Source: Chloroflexota bacterium
Lineage (GTDB): Bacteria > Chloroflexota > Anaerolineae > Anaerolineales > UBA4823
Reading direction: 5' to 3'
Assembly: GCA_030613705.1 (NCBI GenBank)
Contig: JAUWLJ010000129.1
Location: 1-6,263 of the forward strand
Length of the DNA: 6,263 nucleotides
Under the pieces are notes generated by a model. That model did no database searches. It was not told the DNA's origin and saw nothing but the letters and a program-made list of their open reading frames with translations. Both the position numbers and the translations under genes were made by a program. Within the stretch, counting starts at the first letter, position 1. Each line of letters opens with the position of its first letter. Of the stretch, positions 1 to 6,263 are shown one piece after another.

Positions 1-1
1 T

Positions 2-280
2 TCTTGCTTTGAAATTGGTGAGATCTTCAAGATTGTTTCGAAGAACACTAGTAAATATTTAACAGCCTGGCTGGTCTCAATCGTAGGTGCGATTGTTGTC
101 GGCATTGTTGTCACGCTTATATCAATCGTACTGGGATTTATTCTCTGCATCGGTTGGGTTCTAATATGGTTGATCAGCGCTCTCAGCAGTGTTTATCTAT
201 TTGCGGTCTATGCCCACCTATTTGGTCAGGTGGCTGCTCCGGAAGCCACAAGTGTAACGATTACAGAACCAGATGTTTAA
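2..280 (+). CDS. C-terminal fragment of a DUF4013-like integral membrane protein
   Basis: An open frame enters from the left edge and ends at TAA 278-280, giving 92 residues with no start in the window. Two hydrophobic stretches are visible, about residues 22-48 (rich in Ile/Val/Gly) and 50-68, so this is the end of a multi-pass membrane protein. After the last segment comes AVYAHLFGQ (residues 68-76), then a short polar tail ending TEPDV. A Tyr/Ala-His-Leu-Phe-Gly-Gln sequence just after the final membrane helix is what I remember of DUF4013 proteins, which are small, multi-pass and of unknown function. The family call rests on memory of that motif, not on a search. The gene converges on the PBP gene and the two share a terminator. 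No function can be given. Confidence 0.72.
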   Translation, partial: SCFEIGEIFKIVSKNTSKYLTAWLVSIVGAIVVGIVVTLISIVLGFILCIGWVLIWLISALSSVYLFAVYAHLFGQVAAPEATSVTITEPDV

Positions 281-296
281 AACTGAAGAATCGGAT

Positions 297-330
297 AAAA
301 AAAATACCCGCCGTTTGGCGGGTATTTTTT
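297..330. terminator. Bidirectional intrinsic terminator between convergent genes
   Basis: The arms TACCCGCC (305-312) and GGCGGGTA (317-324) pair perfectly around a 4-base loop, GTTT (313-316). An A run (297-304, interrupted by nothing) lies on the left and a T run (325-330) on the right, which extend the pairing. Read on the plus strand it ends the DUF4013-like gene, whose stop is 17 bases upstream; read on the minus strand it ends the PBP gene. The PBP stop codon (331-329) overlaps the T run, so the terminator begins inside the last codon of that gene. Confidence 0.9.
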
Positions 331-3300
331 ATGGACTGCTGGGTGTGGCACTTGGAGATTGGGTCCAGAAAGGATCAATCGGTGTTGGTGATGGGACCGG
401 TGTATCCTCTGGGGTTGGAGTGATACTCGGTGTCATAGTTTCTGTGGGTGTCGCAGTGGAAGTGGGTGTAGGAGTATAAGTCGGTGTTGGTGTATAAGTT
501 GGTGTGGGCGTAAAAGTCGGAGTCGGCGTTGGCGTTGGTGTGGGAACCTGTAAATTCAAGTTCATTTTTAATTCAGCGTAGGTCTCATGGATACTGCGAA
601 GAATTATGCGCAAAGTGATCTCCCCAGCAGGCAATTCCTTGAGAGCCCACTCAAAAAGTTTTGCTGAATCATTGACCGGAATTCCATCTTTCTTAAGTAA
701 TTCCCATTTGACCGGCTTACTTCCCAACCCATACTCTAAGCGATAAGATTCGAAATCTGCCGTCGCGCCTGCTTGTCCAAAAATCTCCAATGGGCGTTGG
801 GTGATCTTATCTCCAGCTCTCGGGGAAGTAAATTGTAATAGCGGACGCGGGTCTTCTACCGTACATTTACGCTTGGGGACGAAAAACAATGGACTGGAAA
901 AACCATTGTTTTCTGCCCACGCTTTTCCACTTGAATCCTTCTTCAACCAGCGAATTGCCCAAGAATCGTCAACGTTGACAGCTAATTTTTCATCAATATA
1001 TTTTTCACATGCAGGCGAGGCTTCCAAACCAGTCCAGGTATCAACAACCACTTTTTTCCATAAATCCTGATTTTTTGGTAATGGTGGCTGGTTCGCAGCA
1101 AACAATTCACTGCGCTGAACTGGACATTTATTAGAAGGCTCCGTTCCTGATACTGCACAGATTATCCTTTCGACAATTCCACCAGGTCTGATAAATGGCG
1201 AAGGGTTTCCTCCGGTGACCTGGTTGGCAGATTCTTTCATGAATTCGGCCCAGATAGGGGCTGCACCAGTTAAACCACTGATATTTTGCATTGGTGAATA
1301 ATCTGCATTTCCGACCCATACACCCACTGTGAGTTCTGGGATGTATCCTATCGTCCAGTTATCCCGGAAATCATTAGTAGTGCCGGTTTTCGAAGCAGCT
1401 TGGAAAGGTAAATTTAAGACAGAATTGGGTCCAAAAGCAGGAGTACGGGCCTCATTATCCGATAGAATGGATGAGATTAAATATGCATGTTCAGGTCGAA
1501 TTACCTGCTCACCGGTCGGTGGATTGTATTGGTATACCACATTGCCATTAAAATCAACGATCTGGGTTATTGCAGTCGGAGGTATGCGCCGGCCTCCATT
1601 GGCAAAAGTCGCATATGCACCGGTGAGCTCGAGTAAAGTAACTTCACCTCCACCGAGGGTCAAAGATAACCCGTAATCGTCTCGGGTTAATGTCGTTATG
1701 CCTAAACGTTTTGCGAATGCAACCAATCCATCCACAGCTGGTGTGTCCGGATTATCGTAAATACCCACATAATCGAGAGTTTTAACTGCTGGGACGTTAT
1801 ATGAATTAGCTAATGCTGACCGGACTGTGACAGGTCCATGAAAGCGGTCATCATAGTTAACTGGTATATAAGGTTTGCGTGTGTCATTCGGATCACCTGA
1901 TGGGGGAAATTCGGAAGGAACATCCCAAATTAATGTTGCGGGTGTCCACCCTTTCTCGAATGCAGCAGTATATGTGAGGGGTTTAAATGATGATCCTGGC
2001 TGGCGTGGACTGATCGCCATATTCACCTGACCATCCTTTTCGTTATAGAAATCAGCTGATCCAACCATAGCTAAAATTTCACCGGTATTTGGACGCATCG
2101 CTACCAGGGCGTCGCTGCTGGCATTGCGATCTGTTAAAGCGTTTACCTGTTTGGCAACAACTTGTTCGGCAAGTTCTTGTAAACCTGGATCAAGCGTTGT
2201 GTGCACATCGAATCCAGAACGATAAATGGTTTGAGCATCAAATTGGGATTCGAGTAAGGATCGGATATATGTTACCCAGTGTGGGTAGCGGATTTCAACA
2301 TCTGGTGATTTGAATTCATAATCTGCCATCTCACTAGCGACATCTGCAACAACGAGCGCATCCACGCAAATTCTTTGAGGACTGTTACTCACAAAGATAC
2401 ATCCTTGTTCTTGACTAGCTTCATACATTAAGAACAGAACCTGTTCTAAACGGTTCAATGTAACATCTCGATTTGTGTAGACATCATAAACTGAAGGGGC
2501 TTGGATTAATCCGCCTAGAAAACCTGCCTGGGCTAATGTCAACCTGTCTGCAGAGGTACGAAAATATGTTTGCGCAGCAGCTTCCACACCATAAGAAAGA
2601 TTTCCAAAGTAAACTTCATTGATATAGAGCTCCAGGATCTCGTCTTTCGTGTAGCGTCGTGTTATTTCCGCTGCCAGGATTGCTTCACGAACCTTGCGCA
2701 TATATGTGATTTCCGAACGCTCTTCCGGAGAGAATAAGAGCATTCGAGCTAATTGTTGGGTAATTGTGGAAGCCCCCGAAACTGTTTCTCCACCTTGATA
2801 ATTTTGTAAAAAAGCTCTGCCAATTGCAGTCGCATCAAATCCAGGGTGGCTGTAAAAACCTTTATCCTCTGTCGCAACGATTGCTGCCACCAGGTAGGGA
2901 GAGATCTTATCCAAGCTTACATAAGAACGACGTCCGGCGTTCGGATCCAAGATTTCATACATTACATTTCCATTACGATCCAGGATACGGGTCGTCTCAA
3001 ATTGGGCTGCTTTCTGGCGCAGATCATCAACGGGGGGTAATGTTGCCGCAATCCTGTAATATTGGAATAGTAATACTGAAATGCCGATCAATCCCACAAT
3101 CACCAGAATGAACATTCCGGCGATGGAAAATCGGAGTAAACATCCCATAGCAGCAGATGATCGCGGAGAGGCAGAGTATCCTGTTCTGGATTGAGGGGTT
3201 GAAGTTATTCGATTTACAGGATCAATCTTAGAAGCGACATAAGCCGTGGAAGCGACTCGAGTGGCATCCAGATCGATCTGGTTTGGTAAATGATTACTTT

Positions 3301-3838
3301 GTGTATCACTTTGCGGTAATTTGGAGGGGGATTTTAAATCAAGTGTTGGTGGGGGTTCTACAGAGGATACATTCACCGGCTGTGTATCCCCAGTGATCAG
3401 CTCATTATCCCCTTCAGAATCTCCTCTGGTGATCTCGGGTTCAGCAGGAAGATCTTCATCAGGGTTATACCAACCCCTGGCGGTATATATTGAATAGAAT
3501 TCTGAAGAATCGACGGATTCAGCAGCCTCCTCATCTAATTCGTATTCTGTATCTGAACCTTTTCTATCCTCACCTCTTGGGAAATCAACATCATCCTGCT
3601 CTATCTCACCTTCAGAATATACTCTTACTTCTGATGTATCCCTTCCATCTTCGAAATCTTCATTGAGTGTTCCGACGGAATCCTCACTCGTATCAGAAAC
3701 GGGTTTATCTTCACTAAGTTGTTGTCCGATATCGGCAGATTCTGAGAATCCACGCTCTTCTCCATCTTGAGCGGAGATATTTTTCTCATCGCGATCAGGA
3801 TCATCTTCTGATGAATTGTTCAGAACTGGAACTGGCAT
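329..3838 (-). CDS. Class A penicillin-binding protein (PBP1a-type, bifunctional glycosyltransferase/transpeptidase)
   Basis: This enzyme polymerises lipid II into glycan strands and cross-links the stem peptides outside the membrane. The 1169 residues read in order: an acidic, low-complexity cytoplasmic head (1-230); one membrane helix (about 237-260); a GT51 domain (about 280-450) with [12 protein letters not shown] (catalytic Glu324), GASTITQQL (355-363), RKVREA (381-386, second Glu385) and [15 protein letters not shown] (398-412); a linker; and a transpeptidase domain (about 576-870) with SSFK (nucleophile Ser616, Lys619), SYN (679-681) and KTGT (817-820). An Ig-like module (about 1002-1098, with LEYGLG) and a Pro/Thr tail follow. 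All catalytic residues are present, so it should be active. It is longer than the usual 700-900 residues because of the head and tail. The ATG lies 4 bp after the MaoC-like stop with only a weak ribosome site, which suggests translational coupling. Met231, just before the membrane helix, is a less likely start. Confidence 0.96.
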   Translation of the reverse strand: MPVPVLNNSSEDDPDRDEKNISAQDGEERGFSESADIGQQLSEDKPVSDTSEDSVGTLNEDFEDGRDTSEVRVYSEGEIEQDDVDFPRGEDRKGSDTEYELDEEAAESVDSSEFYSIYTARGWYNPDEDLPAEPEITRGDSEGDNELITGDTQPVNVSSVEPPPTLDLKSPSKLPQSDTQSNHLPNQIDLDATRVASTAYVASKIDPVNRITSTPQSRTGYSASPRSSAAMGCLLRFSIAGMFILVIVGLIGISVLLFQYYRIAATLPPVDDLRQKAAQFETTRILDRNGNVMYEILDPNAGRRSYVSLDKISPYLVAAIVATEDKGFYSHPGFDATAIGRAFLQNYQGGETVSGASTITQQLARMLLFSPEERSEITYMRKVREAILAAEITRRYTKDEILELYINEVYFGNLSYGVEAAAQTYFRTSADRLTLAQAGFLGGLIQAPSVYDVYTNRDVTLNRLEQVLFLMYEASQEQGCIFVSNSPQRICVDALVVADVASEMADYEFKSPDVEIRYPHWVTYIRSLLESQFDAQTIYRSGFDVHTTLDPGLQELAEQVVAKQVNALTDRNASSDALVAMRPNTGEILAMVGSADFYNEKDGQVNMAISPRQPGSSFKPLTYTAAFEKGWTPATLIWDVPSEFPPSGDPNDTRKPYIPVNYDDRFHGPVTVRSALANSYNVPAVKTLDYVGIYDNPDTPAVDGLVAFAKRLGITTLTRDDYGLSLTLGGGEVTLLELTGAYATFANGGRRIPPTAITQIVDFNGNVVYQYNPPTGEQVIRPEHAYLISSILSDNEARTPAFGPNSVLNLPFQAASKTGTTNDFRDNWTIGYIPELTVGVWVGNADYSPMQNISGLTGAAPIWAEFMKESANQVTGGNPSPFIRPGGIVERIICAVSGTEPSNKCPVQRSELFAANQPPLPKNQDLWKKVVVDTWTGLEASPACEKYIDEKLAVNVDDSWAIRWLKKDSSGKAWAENNGFSSPLFFVPKRKCTVEDPRPLLQFTSPRAGDKITQRPLEIFGQAGATADFESYRLEYGLGSKPVKWELLKKDGIPVNDSAKLFEWALKELPAGEITLRIILRSIHETYAELKMNLNLQVPTPTPTPTPTFTPTPTYTPTPTYTPTPTSTATPTETMTPSITPTPEDTPVPSPTPIDPFWTQSPSATPSSP
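332..544 (-). other. Pro/Thr-rich low-complexity C-terminal tail of the PBP
   Basis: Residues 1099-1169 are almost entirely Pro, Thr and Ser, beginning with alternating Pro-Thr and passing through [18 protein letters not shown] to a Ser/Pro-rich end. The tail lies outside the membrane, beyond the Ig-like module. Such tails often act as extended spacers or as sites of O-glycosylation; that role is inferred here. No sorting signal or membrane anchor is visible at the end. Confidence 0.85.
457..528. repeat. 18-bp tandem repeat inside the PBP tail
   Basis: Three clear units start at 475 (TATAAGTCGGTGTTGGTG), 493 (TATAAGTTGGTGTGGGCG) and 511 (TAAAAGTCGGAGTCGGCG), and a fourth, diverged unit (13 of 18 bases matching the first) lies at 457-474. 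Each unit is 6 codons, encoding PTPTYT-like hexapeptides on the minus strand, so gain or loss of a unit would keep the reading frame. Confidence 0.85.
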
Positions 3839-3842
3839 AATA

Positions 3843-4304
3843 TTACTCTGGTTTTGATGCCACCAATACCTTCCAGATTCCCTTCATTACAACGTCGTCA
3901 TTTTGGTTCAATAATCTTATTTCGATGTTGACTGCCCCCCCTCCTACCCTGGGAAGCGCCTTGAGATCAAGCACGTGTAATGATACACGAACTGTATCAC
4001 CAATAAAAATCGTCTTAACGAACTTCCATTCAACAATTTCTCTAAATGCAAGAACTGTGCCTTCTAGGACTCCTGTTCTCGTAGCTAGACCGGAGGCGAT
4101 TGAAAGACCCAGTAATCCATGCGCAACTCGTTGACCGACAGGTGTTGTTTTACTGAACTCTGCATCGGTATGAATTTGAGTATAATCGCCGGATAAGCCT
4201 GCGAATGAAACAATATCACTTTCAGTTACTGTCCGCCCTGGGCTTACAAAATTCATTCCAACCTCAAATTCATCAAAGTATTTTCCACGCATTAAGGGTG
4301 TCAT
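3843..4304 (-). CDS. MaoC-like (R)-hydratase/dehydratase-fold protein
   Basis: The 153-residue protein has the length and layout of a single hot-dog-fold MaoC-like hydratase. These enzymes hydrate trans-2-enoyl-CoA, or dehydrate 3-hydroxyacyl thioesters, in the cytoplasm. The signature is [10 protein letters not shown] (residues 38-47): Asp40 and His45 match the catalytic Asp and His of the GDxNPxH hydratase motif, while the usual Asn-Pro is Thr42-Gln43, a variation common in MaoC-like proteins. The conserved [10 protein letters not shown] (59-68) follows, and the opening [11 protein letters not shown] is typical of the family's N-terminus. The start is supported by GGAGGAG just upstream. Its stop is 4 bp from the PBP start, so the two are very likely cotranscribed. 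The true substrate is unknown; it could be acyl-CoA or an acyl-carrier thioester. There is no neighbouring fatty acid or PHA gene to decide. Confidence 0.9.
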   Translation of the reverse strand: MTPLMRGKYFDEFEVGMNFVSPGRTVTESDIVSFAGLSGDYTQIHTDAEFSKTTPVGQRVAHGLLGLSIASGLATRTGVLEGTVLAFREIVEWKFVKTIFIGDTVRVSLHVLDLKALPRVGGGAVNIEIRLLNQNDDVVMKGIWKVLVASKPE

Positions 4305-4306
4305 TT

Positions 4307-4313
4307 CTCCTCC
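4307..4313 (-). promoter_or_regulatory. Strong ribosome binding site of the MaoC-like gene
   Basis: On the minus strand GGAGGAG (4313 down to 4307) ends two bases before ATG 4304; its GGAGG core is 4 bases from the start. This is slightly close but is by far the best site nearby. Met5 (codon at 4292) would have a longer gap to the same site and remains possible. Confidence 0.8.
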
Positions 4314-4462
4314 ACACTCGGGTAATTTTTATTCACTAAGCCAAGCCCCTTTTACTAATGAAACTTCAAACTAATTTAAGAAATCCCTCATTCCGATGCT
4401 ATGCATTCACTCAAAATACTTGATTGATTAAATCTTGACCTCAATATTGTTATCACCTCGAG

Positions 4463-4478
4463 TTTTCTCCCGAGAAAA
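4463..4478. promoter_or_regulatory. Operator-like inverted repeat
   Basis: TTTTCTC (4463-4469) and GAGAAAA (4472-4478) form a perfect 7-bp dyad separated by CC. The 2-base centre is too short for a good RNA hairpin but is usual for a DNA site bound by a dimeric repressor. It would lie at about +3 to +18 of the predicted minus-strand promoter, a position where binding would block transcription. A CTCGAG palindrome (4457-4462) touches it. The regulator is unknown. Confidence 0.45.
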
Positions 4479-4486
4479 GTCAAAAA

Positions 4487-4495
4487 ATTATAACA
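4487..4495 (-). promoter_or_regulatory. Predicted extended -10 promoter for the MaoC-like/PBP operon
   Basis: The minus strand reads TGTTATAAT (4495 to 4487), a perfect TATAAT hexamer with the upstream TG of an extended -10 element. No good -35 hexamer is seen at 16-18 bases upstream, which is tolerated by extended -10 promoters. The start site would be near 4480, leaving a leader of about 175 bases before ATG 4304. Confidence 0.5.
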
Positions 4496-4557
4496 TGCAG
4501 GAGATAATGACCGGTTTCTCTCAGGTTTCATTAAGTAAATCAAGCATTTGTAGGGTG

Positions 4558-4566
4558 TGTTAGAAT
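4558..4566 (+). promoter_or_regulatory. Predicted extended -10 promoter for the B12-domain gene
   Basis: TGTTAGAAT matches an extended -10 element with 5 of 6 hexamer bases. There is no good -35 at the right distance. The start site would be near 4573 and the leader about 166 bases long. It closely resembles the divergent minus-strand element TGTTATAAT. In an AT-rich spacer one such match is expected by chance fairly often, so confidence is modest. Confidence 0.35.
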
Positions 4567-4610
4567 GATTAATACAAATATCAACAATTTAGAGACGAAA
4601 AATGCTCATA

Positions 4611-4656
4611 ACTTGTTCCCGCATCCCAATTTAGTAATTAAGCTAATTGGGCAAGT
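4611..4656 (+). promoter_or_regulatory. Possible hairpin in the leader of the B12-domain gene
   Basis: CCCAATT (4625-4631) pairs with AATTGGG (4645-4651) around a 13-base loop, and an outer ACTTG (4611-4615) can pair with CAAGT (4652-4656) across a 9-base bulge. The GGGCAAGT half can also pair with ACTTGTTCCC (4611-4620), so two exclusive folds are possible. No T run follows, so it is not an intrinsic terminator. I did not recognise the conserved B12-box of a cobalamin riboswitch. Confidence 0.3.
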
Positions 4657-4738
4657 AATAATCGGCTGTCATCATTGAGCAAAGTAGATCGCCGAAATCA
4701 AACTCATCATTATCACCAGACAAGGCTCAATAACAAAT

Positions 4739-6263
4739 ATGTCGGACTCGGGAAAAACAGTCGTCGCTGCAGCGCTTGGTGAATGTGTCCATGTCGCTGG
4801 GGTCATGAACTTTCTGCGCTTGGCGGAAGAAGCAGGGTGGCGGACGATCTTTCTTGGACCATCAGTTCCAATTGCTGAAGTGATCGCAGCTGCCGAGCGG
4901 GAAAAAGCTGATCTTGTGGCAGTTTCTTATCGATTAACGCCAGACACGGGTGAACGATTACTCGGTGATTTCGCTGAATCAGCTGATGACTTGCGCAACC
5001 GGGGTGTTCGATTTGCATTTGGGGGTACGCCACCTATTGCTTCTCGGGCACAGGCGCTCGGTTTCTTTGAGCGTACATTTGAAGGAGGAGAGCCAGCTGA
5101 AACTGTTTTAGCTTACTTGAAAGGACAATCTGTTTTTCCCCAAAGCGAAACTGATTTCCCCCAAAATACAATTGCTCGCATTCTTTGGAAATCACCCTAT
5201 CCCCTTCTCCGTCACCATTTTGGTCTACCAACCATGGAGGCGACACGTAACGGTATTACAGAAATCGCCGAAGGACAAGCGATTGATGTTATCTCTTTGG
5301 GTATTGATCAGGATGCGCAAGAGAATTTTTTTAATCCGGAAAAGCAAGATCCGCGCAGACGTGGGGCAGGGGGCGTTCCTGTCCGCTCAGCAAATGATTA
5401 CCGGGAATTATATGCTGCCAGCCGTTTTGGTAACTACCCCTTATTGCGCACTTACTCTGGAACAGATGATTTTATCGATCTTGCTGAACTATACATCGAT
5501 ACCATCCAGAATGCGTGGTGTGCAATCCCTTTATTCTGGTTCAATCAGATGGATGGCCGCGGTCCTTGGGATCTGGCAGGTTCTATTCGTGAGCACCAGA
5601 AAGTAATGGAATGGTATGGAAAACGAAATATCCCAGTTGAACTTAATGAACCACATCATTGGGGTATGCGTGATGCCCCGGATGTGGTTTTTGTCGTATC
5701 GGCTTTCCTGGCTGCTTATAATGCAAAACACTTCGGAGTGAGTGATTATATAGCCCAGTTGATGTTCAACAGCCCTCCAGGTTTAAGTGATGCAATGGAT
5801 TTAGCAAAAATGCTGGCGATCCTCGAATTGATTTCCCCTTTGGCTGACCAGGATTTTCGCATTTGGCGTCAAACCCGGACAGGGCTGCTCAGTTATCCTC
5901 TAGATATTGACTCTGCTCGTGCACATTTAGTTGCCAGCATATATTTGCAAATGTCAATCAAACCACATATTGTTCACATCGTGGGACATACAGAAGCTAA
6001 CCATGCTGCGACAGCTAAAGATATTATCCAAGCTAGCAAGCTCGCTCATCGGGCAATAGATAACGCTCTGGCGGGCCAACCAGACATGAGAGCTGATCCA
6101 TTGGTCCAAGAGCGACAAAAGCAATTGGTAGAAGAAAGTAATATTACGATCCAATCCATTCGCGCCCTCGGAAGTCCAGGCGAATCGGATCCATTAATTG
6201 ATCCAACAACACTTTCCAACGCAGTTGAGAAGGGAATACTGGATGCACCTCATTTACGTAACA
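4739..6263 (+). CDS. B12-binding domain fused to a glutamate mutase epsilon-like domain (partial, 3' end missing)
   Basis: One frame stays open from ATG 4739 to the window edge (508 complete residues, no stop). Residues about 5-128 form a B12-binding Rossmann fold: VVAAALGECVHVAG (8-21), then AGWRTIFLG (32-40), VAVSYRL and a FGGTPP loop. His18 aligns with the lower axial ligand of DxHxxG, but the Asp position is Cys16. The rest recalls the TIM-barrel E subunit of glutamate mutase: RTYSGTDDF (237-245), DGRGP (272-276), ELNEPHHW (301-308), MFNSPPG (342-348), VGHTEANHAA (415-424) and a late NAVEKGILDAP (494-504). In glutamate mutase the two parts are separate chains; here they are fused, B12 part first. 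The resemblance is from memory and the substrate is unknown. An in-frame TAG at 4685 limits upstream extension, and ATG 4739 has only a distant AAGG as ribosome site. A corrinoid methyltransferase-related role is the main alternative. Confidence 0.85.
   Translation, partial: MSDSGKTVVAAALGECVHVAGVMNFLRLAEEAGWRTIFLGPSVPIAEVIAAAEREKADLVAVSYRLTPDTGERLLGDFAESADDLRNRGVRFAFGGTPPIASRAQALGFFERTFEGGEPAETVLAYLKGQSVFPQSETDFPQNTIARILWKSPYPLLRHHFGLPTMEATRNGITEIAEGQAIDVISLGIDQDAQENFFNPEKQDPRRRGAGGVPVRSANDYRELYAASRFGNYPLLRTYSGTDDFIDLAELYIDTIQNAWCAIPLFWFNQMDGRGPWDLAGSIREHQKVMEWYGKRNIPVELNEPHHWGMRDAPDVVFVVSAFLAAYNAKHFGVSDYIAQLMFNSPPGLSDAMDLAKMLAILELISPLADQDFRIWRQTRTGLLSYPLDIDSARAHLVASIYLQMSIKPHIVHIVGHTEANHAATAKDIIQASKLAHRAIDNALAGQPDMRADPLVQERQKQLVEESNITIQSIRALGSPGESDPLIDPTTLSNAVEKGILDAPHLRN

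Larger units (their letters stand above)
4305..4738. other. Divergent intergenic regulatory region
   Basis: This 434-bp, AT-rich stretch separates the start of the minus-strand MaoC-like/PBP pair from the plus-strand B12 gene. I find no convincing gene, tRNA or mobile element in it. It holds two extended -10 candidates pointing away from each other with predicted start sites about 93 bp apart, an operator-like inverted repeat, and a hairpin candidate in the plus-strand leader, all listed separately. Bases 4314-4462 hold only the predicted 5' leader of the minus-strand operon, in which I see no clear structure. Confidence 0.7.

Noticed and set aside
154..423. Plus-strand open frame crossing the terminator
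   Set aside because: It overlaps the end of the DUF4013-like gene in another frame, reads through the hairpin and covers the PBP tail; its protein looks random.
475..528. CRISPR-like array
   Set aside because: The 18-bp units are directly adjacent with no spacers and encode an ordinary Pro/Thr repeat.
1329..1676. 115-residue open frame on the plus strand opposite the PBP transpeptidase
   Set aside because: It is antisense to a gene with intact catalytic motifs and has no family-like sequence; a shadow. The same applies to 2764-3111 and the other short frames inside the PBP gene.
3146..3148. Met231 as the true PBP start
   Set aside because: It would give a more typical PBP, but no ribosome site precedes it, and the upstream frame is open, compositionally coherent and begins 4 bp after the previous gene.
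4602..4634. Possible 10-residue leader peptide upstream of the B12 gene
   Set aside because: ATG to TAG frame is present but has no ribosome site, no run of a regulatory amino acid, and short frames like this are expected by chance.
4573..4738. Cobalamin riboswitch before the B12 gene
   Set aside because: The leader is somewhat short and I could not find the conserved B12-box; only generic hairpins are visible.
5172..5606. 144-residue plus-strand open frame inside the B12 gene
   Set aside because: It is in a different frame from the continuous 508-residue coding frame, which carries the recognisable domains; I checked that the main frame has no shift through this region.

Overview
The window looks like chromosomal DNA from a Gram-positive-type or otherwise monoderm-like environmental bacterium, most likely a Chloroflexota (Anaerolineae-type) organism. 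This is inferred from protein style: a class A penicillin-binding protein (PBP) with a long acidic cytoplasmic head, an Ig-like C-terminal module and a Pro/Thr-rich tail, next to a DUF4013-like membrane protein and a B12-domain protein. There is no marker gene that proves the taxon. Base composition is moderate and even, and I see no mobile element, CRISPR array, tRNA or rRNA.

Layout. (1) Bases 2-280, plus strand: the C-terminal end of a small multi-pass membrane protein resembling DUF4013. (2) Bases 297-330: a strong hairpin terminator with A and T tracts on both sides, shared by this gene and the convergent PBP gene, whose stop codon lies inside it. (3) Bases 329-3838, minus strand: a complete 1169-residue bifunctional peptidoglycan glycosyltransferase/transpeptidase with all catalytic motifs. 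(4) Bases 3843-4304, minus strand: a MaoC-like (R)-hydratase-fold protein only 4 bp upstream of the PBP gene, so the two form a probable operon. (5) Bases 4305-4738: a 434-bp divergent intergenic region with two extended -10 promoter candidates, an operator-like inverted repeat and a possible hairpin in the plus-strand leader. (6) Bases 4739-6263, plus strand, running off the window: a protein with an N-terminal B12-binding domain fused to a region whose order of motifs resembles the epsilon (E) subunit of glutamate mutase.

How the genes relate. The PBP builds and cross-links peptidoglycan outside the membrane. The MaoC-like protein probably hydrates or dehydrates an acyl-thioester in the cytoplasm, and its link to the PBP may only be shared transcription. 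The B12 protein is divergent from this pair and is the most interesting gene here: a single-chain, mutase-like enzyme of unknown substrate in which the usual Asp of the DxHxxG cobalamin motif is replaced by Cys.
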